Below the pieces are notes generated by a model. That model saw only the letters and a program-made list of their open reading frames with translations, was not told where the DNA came from and did no database searches. DNA of 64,000 nucleotides from Gammaproteobacteria bacterium (GTDB taxonomy: Bacteria; Pseudomonadota; Gammaproteobacteria; Steroidobacterales; GCA-2729495): the NCBI GenBank assembly GCA_028285245.1, contig JANQPY010000025.1, positions 1 to 64,000 of the forward strand. The letters are read 5' to 3'. Every line of letters begins with the position of its first letter. Position 1 is the stretch's first letter. Shown here in pieces: positions 34,476 through 44,716 of the stretch. The translations under genes were made by a program, and so were the position numbers.

Positions 34476-35203
34476 GGACGCCAGGATGATAATGCGGCCG
34501 ACTGGGCCGTCATTATCTCGCCGATCCCGGACTGCGCCAGGTCGAGCAGCTTGTCCAATTCATCGCGGCGGAACGCGTGGCCTTCCGCAGTGCCCTGCAC
34601 TTCAACGAATGCGCCCGACTCATTCATGACCACGTTCATGTCAGTTTCGGCGGTCGAATCTTCGGCGTAGTCCAGGTCGAGCACCGGCACGCCATCGACA
34701 ATACCAACCGACACGGCCGCGATCTGCGCGTGCATTGGATCACCGGGCAGCTTTCTCGCCACGCGTTGCACCGCCATACGCAGTGCTACATATGCCCCGG
34801 AGATGGCCGCCGTGCGCGTGCCACCGTCTGCCTGCAATACGTCGCAGTCCAGCGTTACGGTATTTTCGCCCAATGCCTCGAGGTTCATCGCAGCGCGCAG
34901 CGAGCGGCCAATCAGGCGCTGAATTTCTACCGTGCGGCCGCCCTGTTTGCCGGCCGCGGCCTCTCGACGCATGCGGCTATGGGTGGACCGGGGCAGCATG
35001 CCGTACTCCGCGGTTACCCAGCCGCGATTGGTTCCACGCAAAAACGGCGGCACGCCCGAATCGACACTCGCGGTACACAGCACGCGAGTCTCACCAAAGC
35101 ACGCGAGCACTGAGCCCTCGGCGTGCCGCGTGAAGTCAGCCGTAAACGCCACCGCGCGCAGATCGTTGGCGGCACGGCCACTGGGCCTTGCCTGGCCGGT
35201 CAC
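34472..35203 (-). CDS. rph: Ribonuclease PH
   Basis: 243 residues from GTG at 35203. Phosphorolytic 3' exoribonuclease trimming tRNA 3' ends. Seen: [80 protein letters not shown] with catalytic Asp residues, and [18 protein letters not shown]. The GTG overlaps the phosphatase stop in GTGA, so translation is coupled; the frame to 35254 lies within the upstream gene. Confidence 0.96.
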   Translation of the reverse strand: MTGQARPSGRAANDLRAVAFTADFTRHAEGSVLACFGETRVLCTASVDSGVPPFLRGTNRGWVTAEYGMLPRSTHSRMRREAAAGKQGGRTVEIQRLIGRSLRAAMNLEALGENTVTLDCDVLQADGGTRTAAISGAYVALRMAVQRVARKLPGDPMHAQIAAVSVGIVDGVPVLDLDYAEDSTAETDMNVVMNESGAFVEVQGTAEGHAFRRDELDKLLDLAQSGIGEIMTAQSAALSSWRP

Positions 35204-35940
35204 GCGGCTACCCTGGCCGCCACGGCCGAGGTGTTGTCCGCGTAGGGTGAACACGCCTTCAGGGCCATCTTGCCAAGCGCGTTGAGGCCGTCCGCGAACA
35301 CCTCACGGCCGGCGAAAGCCGACACGATCTGTTCATCACCCAGTCCGCTCCACATACCGTCAGTGCAGGCGATCAACACATCGTCTGCCTGCAGGCGGGT
35401 CTGCCCGGTAATGGTCATCTGCGGCAGCCGCACATCGCCACCGAGGCAGCACTCGACGAAATTACGCATCGGATGATCAGCAATCTCATCTTCCTCGATA
35501 AGACCTTCCTGCAAGAGTAATTCCACGTGGCTGTGATCGCGGGTCCGCTGAGTGACTGCCTGGTTACGCAGCAAGTAAAGCCGGCTATCACCAACATGTG
35601 CCCAGAACGCCGCCTGATCCTGCAGCAGGCACACGGCGCAGGTGGCTCGCGGTCTGGATTCCATCGACCTGTCGACGCCCATGGCAACCAGGTTCGCATG
35701 TGCCCGGCCGATCGCGCGGTGCAGAAAACCCTGGGGATCCAGCACCGGGCGGCTAATGCGCGAAAACTCCTGGGCAATGGTCTCGCTTGCCACCTGAGCG
35801 GCGCGAGCGCCATCTGCATGGCCGCCCATGCCGTCAATGCAAATCAACAACGTCGCCGAGTCACCGGCAACGATCATCACGCGATCCTGGTTCTCGGCCC
35901 GGTCGCCCAGCAGGCTGATTTCGGCCGTTTCAATTTGCAC
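35200..35940 (-). CDS. PP2C-family Ser/Thr protein phosphatase
   Basis: 246 residues, cytosolic. Metal-dependent phosphatase. Seen: [12 protein letters not shown] (metal Asp), [57 protein letters not shown], and the C-terminal YADNTSAVA with the last metal Asp. No membrane span or FHA domain; the partner kinase is not in this window. Starts GTG at 35940 with AAGGT upstream. First gene of the PP2C-rph-rdgB unit, divergent from yicC. The 183 bases between hold unassigned promoters. Confidence 0.92.
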   Translation of the reverse strand: MQIETAEISLLGDRAENQDRVMIVAGDSATLLICIDGMGGHADGARAAQVASETIAQEFSRISRPVLDPQGFLHRAIGRAHANLVAMGVDRSMESRPRATCAVCLLQDQAAFWAHVGDSRLYLLRNQAVTQRTRDHSHVELLLQEGLIEEDEIADHPMRNFVECCLGGDVRLPQMTITGQTRLQADDVLIACTDGMWSGLGDEQIVSAFAGREVFADGLNALGKMALKACSPYADNTSAVAARVAA

Positions 35941-36123
35941 TGACTGTTTACCTTTCTGCGTGGGCTATCGCTGCGCGCCTTCGATAGCACTCTGACACCG
36001 CTTAAGCCCCCGCCACTACCGCCGCGGGGCGCCACAGTGTACGGTTCCGCCGTATCTGATGCACACGATTTCCATCACAGCATCGGCCTGCCGACCCAGC
36101 CGCGCAGACACGAGGCGCAACCC

Positions 36124-36990
36124 ATGATGCACAGCATGACCGGCTTTGCCCGGGCCGAATCTCACGACGCCGGCGGCCAGCTTCGCTGGGAACTTCGCTC
36201 GGTTAATCACCGATATCTGGATATCCAGTTTCGTCTGCCCGAAGGGCAAAGACATCTGGAGCCAGAGCTTCGCGAGCTGATGGCAGCGACTTTAAGCCGG
36301 GGTAAAGTCGATGCCACCTTAAGCCTGCATAACGAGAGCAGTGGAGCAGGCAAGCAGCGCCTCAATCTGGAAGTGGCCCGCACCATAATCAGTCAGGTGG
36401 AGGCCGTGGCTGGCGAGCTGCAGACACCTGCGCCCGTTGATCCGGCCGCTATCCTGCGCTGGCCAGGCGTACTCGAAGACGAACCGGCTGAGGATGCCCG
36501 GCTCAATCAGAGCATTACGGATACGCTCGCCAACGCCGTAGCGGAGCTTGCGGCTGCCCGGGCCAGGGAAGGCAGCAAGATCGAGGGTCTCCTGGAATCA
36601 CGCTGCGCCGAGATCCTTGAACTGGTAGCTGATGTGCAGGCGCGCTTGCCCGACGTGCTCGCCGACATTCGCACTAAGCTGCTCGGACGAATCGCCACGC
36701 TGGAAACGCAGGTCGATAACGACCGCGTGGAACAAGAGCTGGTTATTCTGGCGCAGAAACTGGACGTCAGCGAGGAACTCGATCGGCTGCAGGCGCATGT
36801 GGCGGAAGTGCGCGCAACTTTTGATCAGGCCGGTCCTGTGGGACGCCGCCTCGATTTCCTGATGCAGGAACTCAATCGTGAGGCCAACACCCTGGCCTCC
36901 AAATCGGCCGACAGCGAAACCACACGCAAGGCGGTCGATCTGAAAGTCATCATTGAGCAGATGCGCGAGCAGGTGCAGAACGTTGAATAG
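36124..36990 (+). CDS. yicC: YicC-family endoribonuclease
   Basis: 288 residues. Member of the YicC/YloC family, recently described as RNases able to cleave small RNA. Seen: the diagnostic start HSMTGFARAES, WELRSVNHRYLDIQFRLPEG, GKVDATLSL, and the C-terminal DUF1732 part ending in the strongly conserved RRLDFLMQELNREANTLASKSAD. The frame begins at 36037, but the ATG ATG at 36124/36127 gives the family start. Conserved beside rph. Confidence 0.95.
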   Translation: MMHSMTGFARAESHDAGGQLRWELRSVNHRYLDIQFRLPEGQRHLEPELRELMAATLSRGKVDATLSLHNESSGAGKQRLNLEVARTIISQVEAVAGELQTPAPVDPAAILRWPGVLEDEPAEDARLNQSITDTLANAVAELAAARAREGSKIEGLLESRCAEILELVADVQARLPDVLADIRTKLLGRIATLETQVDNDRVEQELVILAQKLDVSEELDRLQAHVAEVRATFDQAGPVGRRLDFLMQELNREANTLASKSADSETTRKAVDLKVIIEQMREQVQNVE

Positions 36991-37081
36991 AACAACGTTC
37001 ATTAACTCTTAAATCAGCCATACATCGATCGAGCCCAGGCGCGGCCGCAGCGGCGTAATATCCTTTTCATTCAGCAGAGCG

Positions 37082-37933
37082 TCAATCCGCGCAGCCTTCG
37101 ACCTGCGCGGTTTCCCACGCGTGCATCGCCATCTTCCGCGTGGTACCCCAGTGATAGCCACCGAGCTCACCGCTTTGCCGGATGACGCGATGGCAAGGGA
37201 TTAGAAATGCGACCGGGTTTGCCCCCACGGCGCTCCCGACGGCGCGCGCGCTTGAGGGCCGTCTCACCGCCGCGGCCACCTCTGCGTAGCTGGCAACGCT
37301 GGCGGGCTGAATGGCCAGCAGGGCTTTCCACACGCTGATTTGAAAGTTGGTTCCCTTTACGTGCAGGGGTAACGGCCGTTCGCTGGCGACGGCCACCGAA
37401 AACGCTCGCTCAATGACTTCTTCGGCAGCCTCTGAGTTGCGCTTCAGCTTCGCGCCCGCCCAGTTTTTTTTCAGCCGTTTCAGTTCCTCGTCGGCACCAC
37501 CCCGCTCGATAAAGCCGAGCTGACAAATGCCTCTTCGTGTGACCGCAACGAAAGCCTCGCCGAATGGAGAAACGTGCGTGCCCCACTCGATGGTGAGGCC
37601 CTCACCGGAGGACTGATATTCGCCGGGGGTCACCGCTTCCAGCAGAACAAAATGATCGTACAGCCTCGAGCCACTGCTCAGGCCAACGGTGTCTGAGACT
37701 TCGAGCACGGGCCGCGATGCCTTAAGCAGTTGTTTAGCGCGTTCTACTGTGAGCGCCTGCAGAAAACGCTTTGGCGTAACGCCCACCCAGCGACTGAATA
37801 ACCGCTGACAGTGATGCGGGCTCATGTTGAGATGTTGCGCAACCGCTTCGAGGTCGGGCTGATTGGTCACCTCGGCAGCAATGAAATCGATGGCGCTGGC
37901 AATGCGCGCGTAGTCTTTGTCGTGCTGATTCAT
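37082..37933 (-). CDS. AraC-HTH / O6-methylguanine-DNA methyltransferase fusion (Ada-like)
   Basis: 283 residues. N-terminal AraC-type HTH (about 1-105: LEAVAQHLNMSPHHCQRLFSRWVGVTPKRFLQ), a linker with WGTHVSPFGEAFVAVTRRGICQLGF, and a C-terminal methyltransferase domain with FQISVWKALLAI, the RAVGSAVGANPVAFLIPCHRV active site (Cys near 247) and GGYHWGTTRK. Transfers alkyl groups from O6-alkylguanine to itself. It lacks the N-terminal Cys4-zinc domain that in E. coli Ada senses phosphotriester damage, so induction by that route is unlikely. Two bases from the SDR gene upstream, probably co-transcribed with it. Confidence 0.92.
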   Translation of the reverse strand: MNQHDKDYARIASAIDFIAAEVTNQPDLEAVAQHLNMSPHHCQRLFSRWVGVTPKRFLQALTVERAKQLLKASRPVLEVSDTVGLSSGSRLYDHFVLLEAVTPGEYQSSGEGLTIEWGTHVSPFGEAFVAVTRRGICQLGFIERGGADEELKRLKKNWAGAKLKRNSEAAEEVIERAFSVAVASERPLPLHVKGTNFQISVWKALLAIQPASVASYAEVAAAVRRPSSARAVGSAVGANPVAFLIPCHRVIRQSGELGGYHWGTTRKMAMHAWETAQVEGCAD

Positions 37934-37935
37934 GT

Positions 37936-38703
37936 CTAGGCTCGATAAATGGAGGCACCACCATCAGCAAGCAACGCTGTGCCTGTCGTAAAGCTTGACG
38001 CGTCCGAGGCAAGATACAAGGCGGATTGTGCAATCTCCTCCGGTCGCGCCAAGCGTTGGGTGGCATGCAGGCTTTTAGCAAATTCCAGTGACCCGGGATC
38101 GGTAGAAAAATCGCCCGCCATTGCCGTATCGGTGCCGCCCGGGAGCAAGGCGTTTACGCGCACGCCAGCCTGCGCGCACTCGGCTGCCAGGACCTTCACC
38201 AGTCCGAGCAAACCGGCTTTGCTTGCCGCATACGCCGACATGCCTGGCAGGCCTACAGTGTGTCCAACGAACGTAGATACGAAGATAAGTGACGCGTTCC
38301 CGGTTTTTCTCAACGCGGGCAACTGATGCTTGGCCGCGAAAAACGCGCTGGTGAGATTGGTGTCCATGGTCTCCTGCCATGCTGCTGTCGAGAGTGTCTC
38401 AACTGGCCCGAGGGTGCCTAGCGCACCCGCGCAGTTGAACGCGATGTCCAGCTTGCCGAATCGCGACTGCGCTAGCTCGACCAGACGCTGCCAATAGTCC
38501 TCCGACCGGATGTCGCCAGCGAAACAAACGGCTTGGCGATCGTCATCTGCCAGGCGCGCTTGGAGATCCTTGAGTGCTGTTTCGCGACGTCCGCTCAGCA
38601 CAACGCTCGCGCCCTTCGCAGCGAACAGCAGCGCAGTAGCCCGGCCTATACCAGAGGAAGCCCCCGTGACGATGGCAACTTTTTTAGCGAGTGCTTTCGT
38701 CAT
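37936..38703 (-). CDS. Short-chain dehydrogenase/reductase
   Basis: 255 residues from ATG at 38703 (GAGA about 8 bases upstream; the frame to 38754 lacks support). Classical SDR: cofactor loop VTGASSGIGRATA near residue 12, FNCAGALG for NNAG, catalytic Ser in LIFVSTFVG, YAASK with catalytic Tyr and Lys, and a C-terminal TGTALLADGG. Similar to FabG-like oxidoreductases of unknown substrate. Lies upstream of the Ada-like gene and divergent from gmk; 38704-38907 holds no recognisable small gene. Confidence 0.9.
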   Translation of the reverse strand: MTKALAKKVAIVTGASSGIGRATALLFAAKGASVVLSGRRETALKDLQARLADDDRQAVCFAGDIRSEDYWQRLVELAQSRFGKLDIAFNCAGALGTLGPVETLSTAAWQETMDTNLTSAFFAAKHQLPALRKTGNASLIFVSTFVGHTVGLPGMSAYAASKAGLLGLVKVLAAECAQAGVRVNALLPGGTDTAMAGDFSTDPGSLEFAKSLHATQRLARPEEIAQSALYLASDASSFTTGTALLADGGASIYRA

Positions 38704-38907
38704 TCGCGGATCTCTGTTGGCCAGCGATTTGGCGCCGGTCTGCGCAGCAAACACCAGGCCATAGCGTATTGACTTGAAGCGGCCCAGAGCGACCCGAATC
38801 TTGCGATCCTGTGTGAAGCGATAGATGCCGCAGCGTGACGGCCTTTGTCGACTGGGCTAACCTCTGCGCGGCGTGCGTGGCTACAACCCCATATCCAGTC
38901 CGAAGCA

Positions 38908-39537
38908 ATGAGCACTGATGCCCCGGGACAGCTGTTTGTCATTTCTGCACCATCCGGCGCGGGCAAAACGACGCTGGTCAAGGAGCTGGTCGCGCGACGG
39001 CCGGACCTGCGCTTTTCTATTTCCTACACCACTCGTCCGCAGCGCGACGGTGAAGTCGATGGCCGCGATTACTTCTTCGTTCAGTCGGATGACTTTGCGC
39101 GCATGATCGAGGCCGGTGATTTCCTGGAACATGCGGAAGTGTTCGGCAATCACTATGGGACGGGCAAAGCACAGGTAAACAGTCTGCTCTATGACGGCCA
39201 TGACGTGCTGCTTGAGATCGACTGGCAGGGCGCCGCCCAGGTTCGCGAGAACCTCCCTGAATGCCGGTCGATCTTTATTCTGCCCCCGTCACTCGCCGAG
39301 CTGGAGCGGCGCCTGCGCGGACGCAGCACCGACAGCGAGCCCGTGATTCAGCGGCGACTGGGCGAGGCGTTTGGCGATCTGGGCCACTGGCAGGAGTTCG
39401 ACTACGCCGTGGTCAACGACTCGCTGACCTCGGCCGTGGCAGCACTGACAGACATTCTCAACGGCAGCGGCTTAGCCCACGCTACCGGACAGCCCGGCGT
39501 CCGCAGCCAGGCGGAGGCCATACTGCAGCGCCGCTAG
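38908..39537 (+). CDS. gmk: Guanylate kinase
   Basis: 209 residues. GMP to GDP. Seen: P-loop [65 protein letters not shown], and the lid [17 protein letters not shown]. The longer frame starts at 38845, but ATG 38908 is the family start. Heads the conserved gmk-rpoZ-spoT-ridA-recG block. Confidence 0.96.
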   Translation: MSTDAPGQLFVISAPSGAGKTTLVKELVARRPDLRFSISYTTRPQRDGEVDGRDYFFVQSDDFARMIEAGDFLEHAEVFGNHYGTGKAQVNSLLYDGHDVLLEIDWQGAAQVRENLPECRSIFILPPSLAELERRLRGRSTDSEPVIQRRLGEAFGDLGHWQEFDYAVVNDSLTSAVAALTDILNGSGLAHATGQPGVRSQAEAILQRR

Positions 39538-39622
39538 CGCCGCGGCCGGGGGCCGCCCCGCATTGCGGGCACTGGCCCCAGGCGTTATTCTGCGCCGCCC
39601 GCACCACCTGGATTTTGGGAAC

Positions 39623-39913
39623 ATGGCCCGGATTACCGTCGAAGACTGCCTGCAGAACGTCGATAACCTGTTCGATCTCGTACTGGTCGCTGCCAAGCGC
39701 GCGCGGCGGCTGGCCAACGGCGCTGAGCCAATGGTCGAGTGGGAAAACGACAAGCCGACTGTAGTGGCGCTGCGCGAAGTGGCCGGCGGGTTCGTCGGGC
39801 CCGAAATCCTCGACGATGTCGACGTGCCGGCCGACGAGTTGCTCACCTCCGAGCAGGCTGAGGAGATGCTGTCTGGCACGCCGCTCCCTAACATGGGCGA
39901 TCTGGATCATTAA
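39623..39913 (+). CDS. rpoZ: RNA polymerase omega subunit
   Basis: 96 residues from ATG at 39623. Starts [11 protein letters not shown]; has [19 protein letters not shown] and the [15 protein letters not shown] block that contacts the beta' subunit. In E. coli omega forms part of a ppGpp-binding site, fitting its position before spoT. The acidic tail is ordinary for the family. Confidence 0.96.
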   Translation: MARITVEDCLQNVDNLFDLVLVAAKRARRLANGAEPMVEWENDKPTVVALREVAGGFVGPEILDDVDVPADELLTSEQAEEMLSGTPLPNMGDLDH

Positions 39914-39973
39914 ACCTCTGAAAACCGTGGCTTAGGCCGGGGCTACACCCCGCCGCTGCGGTAGAATCGGCCG

Positions 39974-42136
39974 ATGGAGTACGCGGCCGCCATTCTGAAT
40001 CGCCTGCCCAGCGCCCGCCGTGGATCCGGGCTGAAAGGCCTGCTCGCCAAGCTGGATTATCTGACCGAGCCGCAGCTCGAGATCATCGGCCAGGCCTATG
40101 AAACGGCCGCGCAGGCGCACGAAGGCCAGCGGCGCTATTCGGGCGAAGCCTATGTCAGCCATCCGGTCGCGGTGGCCGGCATTCTGGCTGATCTGAAGCT
40201 CGACTATCAGAGCGTTGCCGCAGCGCTGATGCACGATGTCATCGAAGACACACCTATCGGCAAACCTGAGATTCAGGCGCGCTTTGGCGATGAAATAGCC
40301 GATCTGGTGGATGGCGTCAGCAAGCTGGATCAGCTCAATTTCGCCAGCCGCTCGGAAGCGCAGGTCGAAAGCTTCCGCAAGATGATGCTTGCCATGGTGG
40401 AAGACATTCGGGTGATGCTGCTGAAGCTGGCGGACCGGCTGCACAACATGCAAACGCTCGAGGCATTGCCGGCCAAAAAGCGCGCGCGTATCGCGCGGGA
40501 AACGCTGGAGATTTACGCGCCGATTGCCAACCGTCTGGGCGTCTACTCCCTTAAGACCGAACTAGAAGAGCTCGGCTTTCGCTACGCCTATCCGTTCCGC
40601 TATCGCGTGCTCGATCACTCGGTGCGCAAAATTCAGGGTAACCAGCGCCAGCTGGTCAAAAGAATCTCCGGCCGTTTCGCGACCGCGCTCGAACAAGCCG
40701 GCATTGCCGGCACGGTGAAAGGCCGGCAAAAAAACCTCTACAGCATCTACCGGAAGATGCTGGCGAAACAGCAATCCCTTGGCGATATCGCCGACGTGTT
40801 TGGTTTTCGGCTCATCATGCGGGACACGAGCGACTGCTACCGCGCGCTTGGACTGGTGCATCAGCTCTACAAGCCGATGCCCGGCCGTTTCAAGGATTAC
40901 ATCGCCATTCCGCGGGTGAATGGCTACCAGTCCCTGCACACGACACTGTTCGGTCCGAATGGCATTCCGCTCGAGGTGCAGATTCGGACTGAACAAATGA
41001 ACCAGGTTGCTGAGCAGGGCGTCGCTTCTCATTGGCAGTACAAACAGACAGATCGCAAACTCGTCCCGCCGCAGGCCCGTGCCCGCGAGTGGCTGGCCAG
41101 CATTACCGAGCTTGAGCTGGCTGCGAATTCCGAAGAATTCATGGAGCAGGTTAAGGTCGACCTGTTTCCCGACAAGGTCTACGTGTTTACGCCCAAGGGC
41201 GAGATTCTCCGCCTGCCCCGCGGGGCTACCTGCGTGGACTTCGCCTACGCGGTCCACACCGATGTCGGCAACCGCTGTGTCGCTGCCAAGGTAGACCGCC
41301 GCCTGGTTCCGTTAAGAACGCAGGTACAAAACGGCCAGACCGTTGAGATCATTACTGCGCGCAGCGCACACCCCAATGCGCGCTGGGCCAACTTCGTTAC
41401 TACGGCTAAGGCGCGCTACAGCATCCGTCAGTATTTGAAGAATCTGCGTGGGGGCGAGGCCCGGGACCTGGGCAAGCGGCTGCTGGATCAGGCGCTGCGC
41501 GATTCGGGATCCTCTCTGCGACGCGTCGAGCGGGCGCGCCTGCACGCAACGCTGGACGAATTCGGTTTAAACAACACCAGCGAGCTCTACGAGCAGCTGG
41601 GTCTGGGTGAGCGGCTTGCCAGCATAGTGGCGGCTTCCCTGCTCGGTGCAGTTGAAGCGGATGAATCTGCAACATCGGCGGCCGAAACCGCAAACGCTTT
41701 GGCGCTGGCCGGCACCGAGGGCATGGTCGTGAGCTACGCCCGCTGCTGTCACCCGATACCGGGAGACCCGGTCATGGCCTATTTGTCGGCGGGTCGCGGC
41801 ATGGTGATCCACCGCAACGTGTGCGGCAACCTCGCTGAGTTTCGCAAGCAGCCGAAGAAATGGATCGCGGTGCACTGGAAAGACAGCATTGCGAAAGATT
41901 TTACTGTTGAGATTAGAGTCGACGTTATCAATCAGCCGGGCGTGCTGGCTGACGTCGCGGCAGCAATCGGCGAAGCCGACTGCAATATTGAACAAGTGTC
42001 GGTTAATGAGCGTGAAGACGACGACGCCGAGCTGGTATTTTCAATCCTCGTTAGTGATCGTGTGCATCTGGCCCGTGTGATACGCGCGATCCGGCACATG
42101 CCGGTCGTCCAGCGAGTTACACGAAGCTGCGCCTGA
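39974..42136 (+). CDS. spoT: Bifunctional (p)ppGpp synthase/hydrolase
   Basis: 720 residues. Synthesises and degrades the alarmone (p)ppGpp. Order: HD hydrolase domain with SHPVAVAGILADL, LMHDVIEDT and LLKLADRLHNMQTL; synthetase domain with the RFKDYIAIPRVNGYQSLHT motif (the R-x-K-D form found in bifunctional enzymes rather than the E-x-D-D of RelA); TGS domain from VYVFTPKGEILRLPRGAT; a zinc-finger/helical part with YARCCHPIPGD; C-terminal ACT domain (DVINQPGVLADVAAAIGEADCNIEQV). Starts ATG at 39974. Confidence 0.96.
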   Translation: MEYAAAILNRLPSARRGSGLKGLLAKLDYLTEPQLEIIGQAYETAAQAHEGQRRYSGEAYVSHPVAVAGILADLKLDYQSVAAALMHDVIEDTPIGKPEIQARFGDEIADLVDGVSKLDQLNFASRSEAQVESFRKMMLAMVEDIRVMLLKLADRLHNMQTLEALPAKKRARIARETLEIYAPIANRLGVYSLKTELEELGFRYAYPFRYRVLDHSVRKIQGNQRQLVKRISGRFATALEQAGIAGTVKGRQKNLYSIYRKMLAKQQSLGDIADVFGFRLIMRDTSDCYRALGLVHQLYKPMPGRFKDYIAIPRVNGYQSLHTTLFGPNGIPLEVQIRTEQMNQVAEQGVASHWQYKQTDRKLVPPQARAREWLASITELELAANSEEFMEQVKVDLFPDKVYVFTPKGEILRLPRGATCVDFAYAVHTDVGNRCVAAKVDRRLVPLRTQVQNGQTVEIITARSAHPNARWANFVTTAKARYSIRQYLKNLRGGEARDLGKRLLDQALRDSGSSLRRVERARLHATLDEFGLNNTSELYEQLGLGERLASIVAASLLGAVEADESATSAAETANALALAGTEGMVVSYARCCHPIPGDPVMAYLSAGRGMVIHRNVCGNLAEFRKQPKKWIAVHWKDSIAKDFTVEIRVDVINQPGVLADVAAAIGEADCNIEQVSVNEREDDDAELVFSILVSDRVHLARVIRAIRHMPVVQRVTRSCA

Positions 42137-42181
42137 GTCGGTGCTGGAAACAGCACCTGATGGTCTATTACTGAAGTGAAT

Positions 42182-42562
42182 ATGAAGAAATCTCCCGTAC
42201 ACAGCGAACAGGCACCGGCCGCGATCGGGCCGTACTCTCAGGCCATACGCAGCGGCGAGCTGGTTTTTCTTTCCGGACAGATTCCACTGGATCCCGCAAC
42301 CGGGGAACTTGTTACCGGTAGTTTCGACGATGCCGTCAGGCGCGTATTCGACAATATGGCCGCAGTAGCGGCAGCTGCCGGTGGCACGCTGAACGATGCA
42401 GTCAGAGTTACGGTCTATCTCACCGATCTGAGTAACTTCGCCACGGTTAACGAGATTATGGCGGAGTACTTCGACGAACCTTATCCCGCGCGCGCCGCGC
42501 TCGGGGCTGCCGCGCTGCCTAAGGGCGCAGCGGTTGAGGCAGACGCTATTCTCTCTTTATAA
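42182..42562 (+). CDS. ridA: RidA-family enamine/imine deaminase
   Basis: 126 residues. Hydrolyses reactive 2-aminoacrylate released by PLP enzymes. Seen: APAAIGPYSQAIRSGELVFLSGQIPLDP, the conserved Arg in DAVRVTVYLTDL, and the PARAALGAAALPKGAAVEADAI end. ATG at 42182 is used; a GTG two codons upstream is also in frame. Canonical position between spoT and recG. Confidence 0.95.
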   Translation: MKKSPVHSEQAPAAIGPYSQAIRSGELVFLSGQIPLDPATGELVTGSFDDAVRRVFDNMAAVAAAAGGTLNDAVRVTVYLTDLSNFATVNEIMAEYFDEPYPARAALGAAALPKGAAVEADAILSL

Positions 42563-42568
42563 GTAGCG

Positions 42569-44662
42569 ATGGCGGCGACCGCAGCCGAGCATATTCCGAC
42601 AGACCTGTGCGCACTGCGGGGTGTGGGGCCGGCCCTGGCCGAGAAACTCAATCGGCTGCATGTCTATCAGCCCGAAGATCTGCTTTTCCTGCTGCCGCAG
42701 CGCTATGAAGATCGCACGCGGCTAACTCCGATCGGCGGACTCCTGCCCGGTAACAGCGCGGTTGTCGAAGGAGAAATCGAACTCACCGAGATCGTTTACC
42801 GGCGTCGCCGCAGTTTGCTCTGCCGGATTAGCGACGGCACTGGCTCGCTCACGCTGCGCTTCTTTTATTTCTCTCGCGCGCAGCAGGCCGGCCTTGAGCG
42901 TGGCGGCCGGATCCGCTGTTACGGCAGCGCGCGGCCCGGCCCCGCAGGTAAAGAGATGGTCCATCCGGAGTATCGGCTGCTGAAGTCGCCGGTACACGAA
43001 CCGCTGGAGGAATGTCTGACGCCGGTGTACCCGACCACCGAAGGCGTGCAGCAGACGCGTTTGCGCCGGTTAATCGGCCAGACCCTGGATGCGTGGCTGG
43101 GAGAGGCGCGCGACTATCTCAAGAGCGAGCTGACGGCGGTCGAAACACTCGAAAAACTGCCGGCCCTCGCCGCCTGCCTGGAGTATCTGCACAGGCCGCC
43201 ACCCGGTGCGGACCTGGCTGCCCTGTCGGCCGGGAGGCATCCCTGCCAGCGCAGGCTGGCACTGGAAGAGTTGCTGGCCCACCACCTCAGCCTGCGGCTT
43301 ATTCGCGACCGGCTGCGCGCTGAGTCTGCCCACGCTTTGCCGATTGATCACGAGCTGCGTCAGCGATTCATCGAGTCACTGGGTTTCAAGCTCACGGCCG
43401 GCCAGACGCGGGCGCTTGAGGACATCGACAGGGATCTTGCACAAACCCATCCGATGAGCCGGCTGGTGCAGGGCGATGTGGGCTGCGGCAAAACCGTGGT
43501 TGCGGCAGCCGCGGCGCTCAATGCCATCGGACAAGGCTGCCAGGTCGCGATCATGGCGCCTACTGAACTGCTCGCGGAGCAGCACCGGGAGAGTTTCTTC
43601 GCCTGGCTTGATCCGTTCGGTATCCGCGTCACCTGGCTCACCGGCAGTTTGCGCAAAAACCCCAGGAACAAAGCGCTGGCGGAAATAGCCACGGGCGAAG
43701 CGCAGGTCATCGTGGGCACGCATGCGCTGTTTCAGGAAGGCGTTGATTATCACAAGCTGGGACTGGTCATTGTGGATGAGCAGCACCGGTTCGGCGTGCA
43801 TCAACGGCTGAAGCTCATGGAAAAGGCAGGCGTAGATGTCCGCCCACACCAGCTGGTTATGACCGCTACGCCGATTCCGCGCACACTGGCGATGACGCTA
43901 TACGCGGATATGGACACCTCACAAATCCGGGAACTGCCTCCCGGCCGTCAACCGATTAGAACCGTGGCGATTGCGGAAACCCGCCGGGATGAGGTGATCG
44001 AGCGGGTGCGCCAGGCCTGCCTGGGCGGACGCCGCGCTTATTGGGTTTGCCCGCTGATTGAAGAATCCGAAGCGCTACCCTCGCAGGCAGCAGAATCCAC
44101 GCACGCGATGCTGACGGAGGTGCTTGAAGGCATCGAGGTAGGCCTGATGCACGGTCGCATGAGTCCGGAGCAGAAAGAGCGCACGATGAAACGATTCGCG
44201 CGCGGTCACCTCAGTGTGCTGGTAGCAACTACCGTCATTGAAGTGGGGGTGGACGTGCCGGAGGCCACGCTCATGATCATTGAGAACGCAGAGCGCATGG
44301 GGCTATCGCAGCTTCACCAGCTGCGTGGGCGCGTGGGCCGGGGCCCGGGCGAGAGCGCGTGTGTCCTGCTCTATCGCAGTCCGCTCTCGGACATGGCGCG
44401 GGAACGTCTGGAGGCGCTGCGCAAGAGCAACGATGGGTTTGAGCTCGCGCAGAAAGACCTGGAGCTGCGCGGACCTGGTGAAGTGCTCGGTACGCGGCAA
44501 ACCGGCATGCTGCAGCTACGGGTAGCCGACCTGATACGCGACGCCGATCTGGCCGCGCCCGTGCAGTCGCTGGGCCAAAGGCTGCTGCAGGAAAAACCTG
44601 CAGCGGTCCGCGCCATTATTGAACGATGGATTGGCGGTGCCGAACGCTTTGGCAAAGTGTGA
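42569..44662 (+). CDS. recG: ATP-dependent DNA helicase RecG
   Basis: 697 residues. Reverses stalled forks and processes branched DNA. Seen: helix-hairpin start CALRGVGPALAEKLNRL, the wedge OB domain (about 60-160), motif I GDVGCGKTVVAAAA, Ia APTELLAEQH, II DEQHRFGVHQR, III MTATPIPRTLAM, the LMHGRMSPEQKERTM region, V/VI with VGVDVPEATLMIIENAERMGLSQLHQLRGRVGRG, and the C-terminal TRG-like part. Begins 6 bases after ridA. Confidence 0.97.
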   Translation: MAATAAEHIPTDLCALRGVGPALAEKLNRLHVYQPEDLLFLLPQRYEDRTRLTPIGGLLPGNSAVVEGEIELTEIVYRRRRSLLCRISDGTGSLTLRFFYFSRAQQAGLERGGRIRCYGSARPGPAGKEMVHPEYRLLKSPVHEPLEECLTPVYPTTEGVQQTRLRRLIGQTLDAWLGEARDYLKSELTAVETLEKLPALAACLEYLHRPPPGADLAALSAGRHPCQRRLALEELLAHHLSLRLIRDRLRAESAHALPIDHELRQRFIESLGFKLTAGQTRALEDIDRDLAQTHPMSRLVQGDVGCGKTVVAAAAALNAIGQGCQVAIMAPTELLAEQHRESFFAWLDPFGIRVTWLTGSLRKNPRNKALAEIATGEAQVIVGTHALFQEGVDYHKLGLVIVDEQHRFGVHQRLKLMEKAGVDVRPHQLVMTATPIPRTLAMTLYADMDTSQIRELPPGRQPIRTVAIAETRRDEVIERVRQACLGGRRAYWVCPLIEESEALPSQAAESTHAMLTEVLEGIEVGLMHGRMSPEQKERTMKRFARGHLSVLVATTVIEVGVDVPEATLMIIENAERMGLSQLHQLRGRVGRGPGESACVLLYRSPLSDMARERLEALRKSNDGFELAQKDLELRGPGEVLGTRQTGMLQLRVADLIRDADLAAPVQSLGQRLLQEKPAAVRAIIERWIGGAERFGKV

Positions 44663-44716
44663 GATATGCCGCGGTGTCTTGCTAACATGCCCACGCACTG
44701 GTCAAGTTGACGCGCA

